From Cymodocea nodosa (Eukaryota; Streptophyta; Magnoliopsida; Alismatales; Cymodoceaceae), in NCBI GenBank assembly GCA_036874045.1, contig CM072336.1, positions 18,471,001 to 18,535,000 of the forward strand: a stretch of DNA of 64,000 nucleotides. The letters are read 5' to 3'. The stretch's first letter is position 1; each line of letters starts with the position of its first letter. Shown here piece after piece: positions 23,919 to 34,620 of the stretch. The position numbers and the translations under genes are program-made. The notes beneath the pieces were generated by a model that had not been told where the DNA came from, ran no database searches, and saw only the letters and a list, made by a program, of their open reading frames with translations.

Positions 23919-26161
23919 ATGACAAAGATGACATCAGAATTCTAGGAGAATGTAGTGGACACGTCAGAATTTCTTAAAGATTCGGAGGAATGGCACATGA
24001 GACAAAAGATTAGAATTACAACGAGGGAAAAAGAGCTACAAAAGGTAGAATCTGAACTTTTCAACTAGAGAAGAGTTTTAGTAAATTTAGGCATAAAGAT
24101 ACCTCAGATCATGGAAATGAGAATCAAAGTAGCAATGGAAGTTGCTGTTAACAGAGAAAGAAAAATCAGGCCAAACAATGAAGTTGCCCTAGAATTGATC
24201 TAACATAAGTCTCGACTCTGGTTCAAAAGACGCATAGGTAGACAGACTCAGTGGTCGATCTAGGAGCAAGAGAGGAAAGGAAATGAAGAACAGGCAGCCA
24301 AGAACAAGAGGAATCGGCTACTAAAAGACCTGTCCCTGAGGAACAACAGCTAGGACCTTTAGTTCCACCAACCAAGCCATTACCACAAATAGCATTTGTT
24401 TGGCCAAGAACTGAAGTAGAAGATAAAGAGTTTGCTAGCTTAGACAAAACAGTAAAAGACCAAGGAGATAATGAAGAAATGGCTATAGCCAAGGCTCATA
24501 TTCTGTATGATACCATAAAGAGAAGGCAGGTAGAAGAAAAGTTGAAAGGTCAATATAGAATTAAAATAGAGCAACATCAGGAAGTAGTTAGATCAAGTGT
24601 TGCAAGAGAAGCTGAAGTTGGTCCTTCGAGACTAGTAATTATAGAAGAAGTTAAATAGGAAGAGCCAGTACTTTTGGCTCGAGGGCCTGTAGAGCCCATT
24701 TTTGTAGATTTAATCTTAGAAGAAGAAGAGGAAGATCAGACACAATTAATTAGAAGAAGGAAAGGAAAAGAGATAGTGCTTGAACATCAAGACGAGATTA
24801 AATCTGAAAGGCAAATATCAGTAGGACATGCAGAACCAATTTTTGTAAACCTATTATTTGATTCTGAGGAGGAGTAGGAGCAGCAGCAGCAAGAGAAAAG
24901 AGAAGGAGAAAAATAGGCTAGAACTAGTCTACATCCTATACAAAGAGAAGAAACAGAAATTAGGGTAGAAGCTGATTTGCCCATAACTCCATCCCAATCT
25001 GCCACAGAATCAGAAAGAATAGTGACAATGTAGATTGGTAGTCAGGAGGATGAAGAAAGAGAAGAAGCTAAAGAAGAGCACATTGAACAAGGAAGGAATG
25101 ACACGACAAATTCCACTAAAGAGGGAGAAACTCTTTAGTAATTAATTAAAAGAATTCAAGATAGAGTGGAGAGTTCTGCCGACTCTCCACCATAGACAGA
25201 AGTAGAAGCAAAAATGCAGGAATCTCCAAAACATTCCCAACAAATTCTAGTTCAGCAAATTGAAGAGGAAATTCAAGAACAAACCCCTCTAGAGCAACAA
25301 ATGCAAATTCCTAACCCGACTAAAGCAATAGTTCCGAATGAAGTATACTTTTGGAGTTAGGAAGCTTATAATAAATACCAAGAGATTAGGGGTTATGATA
25401 TCATATACAGTAGACTAGTAAACTAGGATGGTATGCAAGAAATTAAGGATTTATTTGAGTTCTAAGGTCTACTGCAATTCATTTCTTAGTAGAGAGGGCA
25501 TGTAGTATATGAGAATCTAGTGTCCTACTTCTATGCAAATTTAAGAGAAGAAGAAAGTGGATTAATTTCCAACATGGAGCAAGCTGATGTACAGATAACA
25601 CTAAAGCTTCTCCATAACATTTTAGGATTGAGAAATGAAGGGAAAGAGATTATAGAAAGCACAACTGCCGTTGAGTGGACAGAACAGGAAATCAAAGACA
25701 GTTTAGCTATCAATCCTGGTGTGCCATTATTAAATAGACTAAAGCACTTAAATGGTAAAGTACACATGATAGCTAACATTTTGATTAAAAATGTCTACCA
25801 ACGACAAGGCCATGATATTGAATTAAGTCAATTTGTCAAATAGGCCACATATGCAGTTGTAAACAAGATTCAAGTTAATTGGTTTGCAGTTTTTATCTCC
25901 AAACTAAGGGTAGTAAAGAAGAAATTATTTTATGGAGATATAATTTCACTACTGATGGTGGATAGTATGGATTTCACGAAATAGACATCCAAAAGGATAA
26001 GATCTAGAGCCATTTCCGTGAAAGAATACATAAATTATGCTACTGTTGAGATTGCTGCACCTTTTGGAAGCATTATAGGAGTTGCAGAGAGGATAGATCA
26101 ATTTGAGCAACAACTAGAAAAACTCTAGAAGGAAGTAGATGAACTTAGGAGAAATGATTAA
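23919..26161 (+). pseudogene. Accessory ORF3 of gypsy element H
   Basis: The frame is followed from ATG 23919 to TAA 26161 through many stops. The N-terminus is charged and helical (TTREKELQKVES). The middle is acidic and Glu/Gln-rich, with duplicated EPIFVDL / EPIFVNL. The C-terminal domain (about 25330-26060) has IKDLFEF, YENLVSYFYANL, LGLRNEG, HMIANILIKN, NKIQVNWFAVFI and KKLFYGD. The same landmark blocks occur in ORF3 of copia elements A, B and C. It resembles the putative plant transposon protein domain (from memory). I see no signal peptide or membrane segment, so env-like is not justified. Most stops are TAG. Confidence 0.7.
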
Positions 26162-27293
26162 TTATCTTGTTTGTCTACTTATACTTGTATTAAAAATATC
26201 TGATTGAATGTAAATTATTCATATAAATGAATGAATATTTTTTTTAGATGTTTTTGAATTCGTGTTAGAGAATGAATGATATAATTGAGAACTGTATTGA
26301 ATATTATATAATTGTAAACAATGTAAAAGAATGTTTAAAAGATTTACAAATTTTCTAAATGACATGATTAAATGCACGATAATTGGTTAATGCTTGAATA
26401 TATCTACATGCTGAAAAGTAAAATGTAAATTCTGCATAACAGGAAATGAACTGTAAGTTAAATATGCATATAATGTTCAGATTTAAATGAGTTAAATTAG
26501 AACACTACATTAATGATAGGTATTTAACTTTATTTAAGTTGATAAAATGTAGGAAAAAAAATATATATATAGAAGTTAATATGAGGAGTAAGTTTTAGAA
26601 AATTTGCTAAGTGTTAACTCAATGGAGTAAGTTCGTTGAGTTAACCTTAACTCCACGAGGTCAATAATAAAATATAAGGTTACTCCGTTGAGTTATCTGT
26701 AACTCAACGAAGTTAGTCCGTGGAGTTAGCAAATAGAAACTGAAGCTAGTCTGTTGAGTTAACTATAACTCAACAAGGTTAGTTTGTGGATTAAGCTGAA
26801 CGGTTATTCTTTCAGCCATGAATGAAACTTCATGGGTTTAGTAGTTACTAAAATTTAAAATTAGAAGTGAAACACGTATCCATAAAAATAGGAATCGCAT
26901 TGCACGTTACAAGACACATTCTTGCAACGAGATTCATTTGCTTTATGGATGTGCATTATAAATATAGAACAGAATGTTATTTACAAGTTACCAACACTTG
27001 AGAAAAGAAAATTCGTTGGGGAACTAGAAGGAGAAGCAGCTGATTCAACTTCATTCGTCAACAACTATTTATTGAAAACAAAGCTTCAGACTGGAATGTA
27101 ATTAATCTTCTGCTATTTTACTTTATGTTAAGAGTTTATGAGTACATGGATTCATTCTCCTAGCACTAAACAATTAGTAAGAATACCTACACAGGATTAT
27201 TCAACACAGAGGTGTATTGAAATATATTCTGAATAGGACTTAAACGAAATCCTTAGGAGTGTAGCTAACCTTTCTTTAAAAGAGAACGAAGAT
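26162..27293 (+). promoter_or_regulatory. Spacer before H gag with palindrome cluster and TATA-like box
   Basis: 26612-26802 carries the same motif type (GTTCGTTGAGTTA, TAACTCAACGAAG, CCGTGGAGTTA). TTATAAATATAG at 26956-26967 follows, 330 nt before the gag ATG. The gag frame is open from about 27150 with one stop. I looked for an LTR end and PBS here, which would make gag the start of a second element, and found neither. A promoter role is inferred. 26162-26600 is plain AT-rich sequence. Confidence 0.5.
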
Positions 27294-28496
27294 ATGACTA
27301 CTCCAGTAGAAAAACCATTAGGGGAAATTTTGTATCCTTAATTAGTTGATGAACCTTCATGTATTCGATTACCAAACTTTGAGGGAGATATGTTTGAATT
27401 GAAATCTAATTATATTAGTCAATTGCCACATTTTCATGGATTAGAAAGAGAAGATGCCTATTATTTCCTTAGAGAATTTAACAAAGTTTGTCAAATGATG
27501 AAAATGCCGAACATGAGTATTGATGCTATTAAACTTAGATATATCTCTTTTGCTTTAAAAGACAAAGCTAAGAGATGGTTATATACTCTATCGCCTGATT
27601 CAATTTTTGCATGGACTGAATTTTACTCTATTTTTCTAGAAAAATATTATCCAACACATCAAACAATTAAAAAGAAAAAGGAAATATTAATGTGTAGCCA
27701 AAAACAAGGAGAATCATTCTGGAAATATTTTGAAAGATTTAAAGATTTACTAACTCAATGTCCACAACATGCAATGAGTAAAGCACAATTAATAGGTATA
27801 ATTTATAAAGGCATAGATGTTTCAACGAAATCTTTATTAGAATCTACTTGTCAAAATGAATTTTTAAAACTATGTAACGAAGAAGCATGGGCATATTTAG
27901 AAAACTTTGCAAAAAGAACTACATAGTGGGAAAATTCAATTGAAGCTATCACAGATAAAAGAATATTACCAAGAGAAATGCATGAAATAGATTCAAGCAC
28001 TATGCTTAAAGATAAATTAACTGAATTAACAACGAAAATAGAAGAGTTATCATTAAATCAAAAACTAATAGAAAAGAATGCAAACATTCATGATTTAGAT
28101 ATCATTTATACTAGAAACCAAAAAGATAACTTTGGAAATTCTTATAACCCTAATTGGAGAAATCACCCAAATTTATCTTGGAGAAACAACAATTTCCAAG
28201 GAGGAGAAAATATAAATGACAAAAATATAAGTTATGAAGCATTAATTGAACAAGGATCTAGAATAGAGAAGTTAGAAAAGATAATTCAACAATTGAACAA
28301 TCGTCTAGATCTTGTATTTGGAAATGCTGCCATTCAAAATCAAAATATGAATAGAAATATACCCCTAGACAAAAGGAATCAATGGAAGTTAGACCTATTG
28401 GAGGATTGCCAATGCAAGCAGTACCTAACCCTATCAACAGAACTGTTAATGAAATTGATACTTCCTATGGGAGGGAAGCTGAATGAAGTAGTATAA
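27294..28496 (+). pseudogene. gag (capsid) of gypsy element H, located after integrase and ORF3
   Basis: Homologous to G gag: PSCIRLPNFEGDMFELKS, the FLREFNKVCQMMKMP region, LKDKAKRWLYTL, FLEKYYPTHQTIKKK, ESFWKYFERFKDLLTQCPQH and a long helical tail. The tail carries NSYNPNWRNHPNLSWR near 28138-28185 and a coiled coil (RIEKLEKIIQQLNNRLD). There are two stops: 27340 (TAA) and 27924 (TAG). The zinc knuckle present in G gag is absent; in this family one is found instead at the start of the pol module (46880-46925 in H2). It is followed by 222 nt and then the F-box ORF. Confidence 0.9.
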
Positions 28497-28718
28497 CTTA
28501 AGTAACTATGTATAATATAGTAAGTAGAAAAATATAAAAAGAAAAAAAATAAAAAGAAAAAAATGTAAGTTTAATTATAGTTAGTAATACTGTAGAGTTA
28601 ATACTTAACTCAACAAACTTAGTCTATTGAGTATGACCTAACTCCACGAGGATAAGTAAGTAGCTATGTTAAATTTGTCTCTATTAATTTTTGTTTATGT
28701 TATACAGAATCACAATAG
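28497..28718 (+). promoter_or_regulatory. Spacer with palindrome cluster before the F-box ORF
   Basis: 28594-28660 contains TAACTCAACAAACT, TCTATTGAGTATGA and CTAACTCCACGAGG, a short degenerate copy of the motif cluster found ahead of ORF3 and gag. A GTAAGT word near 28656 and a pyrimidine-rich TTTATGTTATACAG ending at 28707, 12 nt before the ATG, resemble splice sites. No clear TATA box. Regulatory meaning is speculative. Confidence 0.35.
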
Positions 28719-29216
28719 ATGGAATTGAAGAAATTACCACTAGATGCACTAAGGGAAGTACTAAGTAACTTATCAGCTAAAGATCTGTGCAAATTGTGTT
28801 GTGTATCAAAGGAAATTAAAGACTGTGTCAAAGAAAAATATTTTCATGGACTACAAGCTACAAAAATGACAAAGATTAGAGATGGATTTTTATGGAAGTC
28901 ATTTAATCGTAGTTCATTCAGCTATGAATATCTGAATATGGAAGAAACTGTTGGAATTCCACCCAAGACATTAGAAGGAATAGATCATATTATGAGAATA
29001 GACAAATGATTAATTATTTACAGAACCAAACCAAGGTATGCAATTTTGTTACCCGACATTTTGATTAGAAATCCTATCACTAGAGAAGAATGGAATATAG
29101 GAAGGCCTAATAGATTTGAAGTACCAATTGAAAATTGTGGGTCAACTTTAATATTTTCTGATAAAAATTCGACCATTCTTGAAAAATTGTATTATTGGAG
29201 ACCAACTAGAAATTGA
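28719..29216 (+). pseudogene. F-box domain ORF, possibly captured by element H
   Basis: The N-terminal 45 residues read as an F-box: LPLDALREVLSNLSAKDLCK, then LCCVSKEIKDCVKE, with the usual Leu-Pro start and the CxVSK core. F-box proteins bind SKP1 through this domain within SCF ubiquitin ligases. The frame runs to a TGA at 29007-29009 and stays open after it to the TGA at 29214-29216. That second half includes IRNPITREEW, which resembles the NP-S/T-x-x motif of plant F-box-associated domains. At about 165 codons it is far shorter than usual plant F-box proteins (300-400). It lies 222 nt after H gag and 18 nt before the SIRE element C remnant. It may be host sequence or an element-borne gene. 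Confidence 0.65.
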
Positions 29217-29233
29217 GATGAGGATTTATGCTT

Positions 29234-30103
29234 AAGTATTTTGAAAAAAAAAAAAAAAAGTTGTTTCATTAATTACAAATATCTTTGAATCGCATATAGT
29301 TTCTACCAATATGACTACTGATTTATTGAATCAACATTAGTACTTTTGAAAATGTTTATTTGAAATACATTCTTTTATTCTCCTAGAATTAATCACATTG
29401 AGTTCAAAGTTGTGTTTTGATTCATATACAGTAGGAATTGATTCTGGAAATCATTTTTGATGATGTTAGGATAACGAAGGTCTTTGAAAAGAAAATTTAA
29501 AAGTATAGTTATACTTAACATCTATTGTCACTACAAGTATATTTTGTATGTTGATTGAATATATTTGAAGTATATTTGTAGGGGGAGCATTAACAATGTC
29601 AAAAACAGATTAATATAATTTAGAATACAAATCTTAGTTAGTTTGAATTAATGTCCTCTTAAAATCTTGATGAAATAATTTAAAAAGACAAATAAACTAT
29701 TCTAGATTCAAAAGACAAAATGTTCAAATAGTTTACAATGTTCTCAAGATAATGTAAAGTTTAGCATGTGTGCTGTTTTCGGAAGGTTTCAATTGGAAGC
29801 ATCTGAAACTTGTTTAAGTGTACTAACTAAACGTTATATTAGATAAGGTAACGTGTAAAACTGCCTCTAGACAGCATTTTACTCGTTAGGTTAGTTAACT
29901 CAACGAGTTATACTTGAATATTTCAAGTACTTTGATTGAATAAGCTTTATTCAATATTTATTTTATTTCTAAACCCGACTTCTCTTCGCGTTGAGTTATA
30001 TGCCTAAAAACCCTATTTAAACACTTATTACACGGGCACTTAGGTTATTTGTAAACTTTGTCAAGAAAATCTTTCCCGCTTGTTGCTGTTACAACCTGCG
30101 ACG
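29234..30103 (+). promoter_or_regulatory. Region upstream of ORF3 in element C, candidate internal promoter
   Basis: Non-coding. 29780-29930 carries TTTCGGAAGGTTTC / GAAGCATCTGAAAC and the CTCGTTAGGTTAGTTAACT and AACTCAACGAGTTA near-palindromes. CTATTTAAAC at 30013-30022 is TATA-like, about 86 nt before the ORF3 ATG. The same arrangement is found in element A (40775-40995, minus) and, with diverged motifs, in B. The function is inferred. Confidence 0.5.
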
Positions 30104-32374
30104 ATGGTCTCCAAGTTCTACAAAGGTCGTGGCAGAGGAAAAGGCAAAAGCAGAAGAGATGCAAAAGGAAAAGAAATAGAGAATGATGAAGTTCCACGTA
30201 CTTGGTTCAAGAAAATATTTCAAGTGGACAAAAGGTTAGCAGAACTTTATAGAGATTACTTCTTTCCTCAGGGAATATTAGATGAAGTTAGACAAGAACT
30301 TCAACATACTGATGCAAATATTACATACATGGGTATTCGTAGTAAATTTGATAGAGAATACAGAATGAAATGTGCTAAGATTGCATTTTTGGAACAATAT
30401 GCAAAATATTTGGAAAAAGGTGTAGGTTCATCAAATAGAACTCCTCAAACTCCTATAAATGGTACAAGACTACATTCATTTGAGGAAGAGCATGAATCAG
30501 CTATCCCTACTCCTTTATATTCAAAACAAGTAGAATCAGATATTGCTGTAGACAAAACAAAAGTTGAGAGTCTTCGAAAGGCCGTTGCAATAGAAAGTGC
30601 CTTAGAAGAATTAAAGTAGAAAACTTTTATGGAGCAATTTGAAAAGAAAGCAGCAATACTTGAAAAGGAGAAACATAAATGTTATAGAAGAAGGAAAGTC
30701 ATAAAAATTATGTCTAAGGAAAGAAAGTCTATTGAAAAAGGAAAATCAGATGAAAATTTATTTCCAAAGGACAATGTATGTCTAGACAATGTACCTTATT
30801 ATGCATCTGATAAACTCATCAGTTCCGAACACACTGAAACTGATGAAGATAATGAGACTTTATTTTCCCTTGCTAGAAAGCTTGAGAAGAAATACTAGTC
30901 AAATATAATAAGCTCAAGTTTTTCTATTAGTACAAGCCTTGATGATGTAGAAATTAACAAATCAGAGCATCAAGCACCTGACATTGAACAAGTTATTGTA
31001 GATATAACTAACAATGTTGAGGTAGTAACTAGTTCAAAGGCTAAATTGTCTGGAGTAGCAGATATTGAAAATGTTAAGACTCCAGAAGAGATAAAAGTTA
31101 ACCAGCCTTCTACAGAATCTATAGAAGTAGAGTCTGAGAATTCACAGCATAAATCAATGGAAATATCTATTGAACAAAATGAACAATTACAGACAGATAC
31201 ACCGGCTATAGAATTTGTGGAAAAATTGAAATCTGAACATTCTATAGAGATTGAATAGATGAATGTTGAGCATATTGAAAATGTTCCTAACATTGTTGAA
31301 GCTAAAGAATCAAGCTTACTTGAGGAGCTTCAAGATAATATTTTGGAAGAGGAATAACATGACATTCATTTTGAAGAAGAGGTTCCTGAAGATGAATTAA
31401 ACTCTGAATCACGACTTCAGGTATCACCTTCTTTGTGTACAATATTACAAATTCAAGGTAATGCAATTCATTTTAGATCTGAAGAAGCATTGCAAAAATA
31501 CTATAATCTGATTACATGTCAGATTCTGTATGCTCGTTCAATAAAATTCAGAAATTTGATGGAAATAAGAGATCTGTTTGAGTTTCAAGACCTCATTAAA
31601 TTCTTGCCAGTAGGAATGAAATGGAAGCAATACATAGAGCTTATTGTAGCTTTTTATAGCAATCTGGTCAAGAATGGAAATTTTCTAAAAACTCAAATAA
31701 ATGAACAAGAGTTTATATTGTCTCCTGAGTTAATTTTTGAAGTTTTAGGATTAAAGAATGAAAGTGTTGTTGTTACCAACAAATTTGACATGATAAGACA
31801 ACTGGAATGGAACATTCAGTCTTTATCAAAAATTCCAGATGTATATTCTGAAATGAGATTAATGGAAAATCTGAATGTAAAGGCAAGGTTTATTGCAAAT
31901 ATATTGCATGCAAATTTATTTCAGAGAGTTGGACACAATTTGGAAGTTAGTAGAAACTATTTATATGCAACTTATGGCCTGCTGAATAAAATTCAAATAA
32001 ATTGGTTTGATGTTTTTATGTTTGAACTACAGCATATGAGTTCAAAGTTATTTTATGGTGATGCTGTATGTAGAATCATTGCAAGCCAATTGACTTTATC
32101 CGATTGGCCCTCTGAAACTAAAGGCATGAGAGCATTTAGTATCGAAGATTTGCAAAAATTCCAAGCCATGCATAAACCTCAACGATAACAACAACAACAA
32201 CCTGATACAGACCATATACAACAACAACAACAAAGTTATTCAGTTCAAGCAGAACAGCAAACATAGCTACCTCCTGACTTAGATGCAGTGCTTAACGACA
32301 TCAGAAATGATATTAGGCATCTAGGAGATAAAATATGTAATGCTATAAGTGATATACTTAGGAGGGGTCGATAA
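30104..32374 (+). pseudogene. ORF3 of SIRE-type element C
   Basis: Start chosen at ATG 30104 (MVSKFYKGRGRGKGKSRRD), since the earlier ATG at 30080 lies in a poorly conserved leader. The N-terminus is GR/K-rich and basic, suited to nucleic-acid binding. A conserved VPRTWFKKIF block and a coiled, acidic middle follow. The C-terminal domain has RDLFEFQDLIKFLPVG, IVAFYSNLVKNGNF, FILSPELIFEVLGLKNE, ARFIANILHANLFQR, WFDVFM and SKLFYGDAVCR, then a Gln-rich tail (CAA repeats) and a final amphipathic segment. Stops near 30617, 30896, 31256, 31356, 32186 and 32265 break it. The role is unknown; it takes the position called env-like in other SIRE elements, but I see no membrane segment. Confidence 0.75.
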
Positions 32375-32869
32375 CTGTTTTTGTTTGTTTCTGAATACAA
32401 AATGTAATGTTTGTATTACTTGTTTGATTCATTGAACAATACATTTTTTGTAAATGTGTTCAATTATTATTCTTGTTTACAGAAATCGTTGTTGTAATTC
32501 TCTTATATACATATATATATTCTCTGTAATTATCTTTTTGATTAATGACAAAAAGGGGGAGAAATATTATAAAAAGATGATTATGATCTTAATTGCATAT
32601 ATATATTATAAAAGGAGATGCTATTTAAATGGTTATTGTAATTTGACAAATGATAATTAAAAAACTGATACTTATATAATTATTGACATCTGAGAGTTTT
32701 AGTTTTGAGAGGTAAAATTTACACAAACAATAGAAATAAGCTTAAGTGAACTTAAGTCAACAAACAAGTTTGTTGAATTAAAAGTTAACCCAACGAAGGT
32801 GCTTTGTTGAGTTAAACATATTTCATAATTGATTTAATATGGTTTTGTCATCATCAAAAAGGGGGAGAT
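32375..32869 (+). other. 3' UTR of element C with two polypurine tracts
   Basis: AAAAAGGGGGAG occurs at 32550-32561 and again at 32856-32867, the latter directly before the LTR start at 32870. Between them are AT-rich sequence with TA repeats and one CAACGAAGG / TTTGTTGAGTTA motif pair (about 32760-32815). The same double tract occurs in element A. Confidence 0.75.
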
Positions 32870-34620
32870 TATTGAGTATTTTTGTTTTGATGATGTGTGC
32901 TGAATAAAAATAATCATATTTGCTCAATTACTATTGCTTGTGAAAAGAAATTAAAATCATCAATTAATACAGAAAAAGCTTACTGATATAAATACTTGTT
33001 TGTATTGGATCTGAAGTTAACAACTAGTCGTTTTGTTGCATTAATTTCTCAATTAGCTAAACGTTAAGTTAACGTGTGGTTTTATTGAAAAGTATGATAT
33101 GTTTTAAAGTTATATCTTCTGTATCATGAACAGTGCACGTTTAGACAACTCGTTAAGTTAGAGTTTTGTTTGTATAGAGGTCACGTGAGAACTCGTTAAG
33201 TTAGAGGCTTAAAGGTTAAAATAGGTCACGTGATAACTTGTTAAGTTAGTGAGTAAAAGACGAAACGAACTCGTTAAGTTAGTGTTATACACGTGGTGAA
33301 ATTATAAGTTACGAATGTTGTATTGTATCACGTGAGGTGCACATGTTTAACTTGTTAAGTTAACATAACTAAACGCGTTGAGTTGCTATATTGAACACTA
33401 AGGCAACGCGTTAGGTTAGCATTATAAACTTAAGTTGTTATTTTTGCACGTGGTAAAATTCTTATTATAAAAATATTTGTTTATTACTGAATCGGTGAGT
33501 TAAAGTTTTTCAGAGACTTACAGTCGTAACTATCCGAAAGGTAACTTAAGTCATGTTTTCAGGTCTTGACACGTGTCTCACTAGTTTTATAATATAAAGA
33601 GTTTTTCGGTGACTTACATCTATAACTATCCGAAACTTAAACTGTTTTCGGTGAGTTATCGTTTAACCTTCCGAAAGAAAGGTTAAGCTGGTTCGTTGAG
33701 ATAGCATAACACCACAGACTTAGTTCGTTAAGTTAGCTACAGTACTTGTCACATGAAATGGCACATGAGGAACTCGTTAAGTTAGAAACGTTAAGTTATA
33801 TATATATACTTGTGTTACTCGTTTAGTTAACATTAAAGTAACAACTTCTTATTACACTGATGAAAAATTTTTGGATGAGAAAGTTTATTTTGCAGGAAAT
33901 TTTTCAGAGATCCAAGACTGATGATTAAAGGAAATTCGAAATATAAACATGGGTTGGAACGTGTGTGTTTCGATGAAGGAAAAAGAAAAGACGTGGAGAA
34001 GTGGAAAACTGGTAGTGGTTAAACGTGGAGGATATGCATGAAATGAAGATACAGTATAAAAGGCATAGAGTTCTCGTTGATCAAACCATCCTTGCACACA
34101 AAATGAAAAATCTTTTTAAGGATCAAACCATCCCTACACACCAAAAGAAAAAACTTTTTCAGGGATCAAAAACACCTTCTTGGGGAAAATCTCTCAAGTG
34201 GAAGAAAATTCAGTGAAGCAGAAAAGGTCAGATTTATGTCGCTGAAGATTTGAAGTATCAGAAGAAAGCAAATTCGGTGAAGCAGAGAAAGACAAGATAT
34301 TCGTCACTGAAGAGTTGTTGAAGAAGAAAAAGGAGAAGAAGAAAGATCTCAAATAGGGAGAAATGTTTTAAATTTCGCAAATTAGTTTTCTCTGTTTATA
34401 GTTATGAAATTGTTTAGATGATACATGGTATCGAGATATAATTGCATCTACAATTTCTGAGGAGAATTGAATTGTATATTGTAATTGAAACCTTGAATAA
34501 AAATGATTTTATGAAAACAATGTCTCGACTTGTTTTTGAGTTTTAAAGTTTCAATTATATTTCAGAAAATATTAAAGATACACAATTCACCCCCCTCTTG
34601 TGTAGCCATACGATGTTACA
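32870..34620 (+). repeat. 3' LTR of SIRE-type element C
   Basis: It runs from TATTGAGTATTTTTG (normally TGTTGAG) to CGATGTTACA. U3 has five CACGTG boxes (33182, 33227, 33290, 33329, 33447) interleaved with AACTCGTTAAGTTAG-type motifs, then a ~190-bp block with TAACTATCCGAAA and GACACGTGTC (33490-33690). AATAAA at 34496-34501 is a likely poly(A) signal. About 1.75 kb long; the extra length over the solo LTRs is the TAACTATCC block. Confidence 0.93.
34055..34063 (+). promoter_or_regulatory. TATA box of SIRE-type LTR (element C copy)
   Basis: TATAAAAGG in the context ACAGTATAAAAGGCATAGAG. It is conserved in the other near-complete LTRs: 9857-9865 (+), 7386-7394 (-), 36771-36779 (-) and 53215-53223 (-). 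It is the best core-promoter candidate of the family, lying downstream of the CACGTG/AACTCGTTAAG ladder and upstream of the AATAAA. Confidence 0.75.

Larger units (their letters stand above)
19998..29233 (+). mobile_element. Ty3/gypsy element H, 5'-truncated: pol, ORF3, gag, F-box ORF
   Basis: It begins inside protease at the G LTR. Order: protease end, RT, RNase H, integrase (to 23197), ORF3 (23919-26161), gag (27294-28496), F-box ORF (28719-29216). No LTR, PBS or PPT is found between these parts, and the 3' LTR is lost where SIRE element C begins near 29234. Family identity is set by near-identity of its protease/RT start to the H2 element (48290-48750), which has LTRs. H2 shows what the missing 5' end looks like: PBS, knuckle/linker, protease. 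Confidence 0.8.
29234..34620 (+). mobile_element. SIRE-type Ty1/copia element C, 3' part only
   Basis: It holds the non-coding region after pol, ORF3 (30104-32374), two PPT-like tracts and a complete 3' LTR (32870-34620). Everything upstream of the post-pol spacer is missing; the break is at an A-run near 29234-29252. It matches element A (41515 down to 36263) over its whole length in inverse orientation. The right flank after the LTR is ggtct and a Tork-like integrase piece. Confidence 0.88.

Noticed and set aside
26162..27293. Possibility that gag at 27294 is the first gene of a separate element with its 5' LTR here
   Set aside because: No TGGCG-type PBS, no TG...CA edge and no similarity to the G or H LTRs was found in this stretch.
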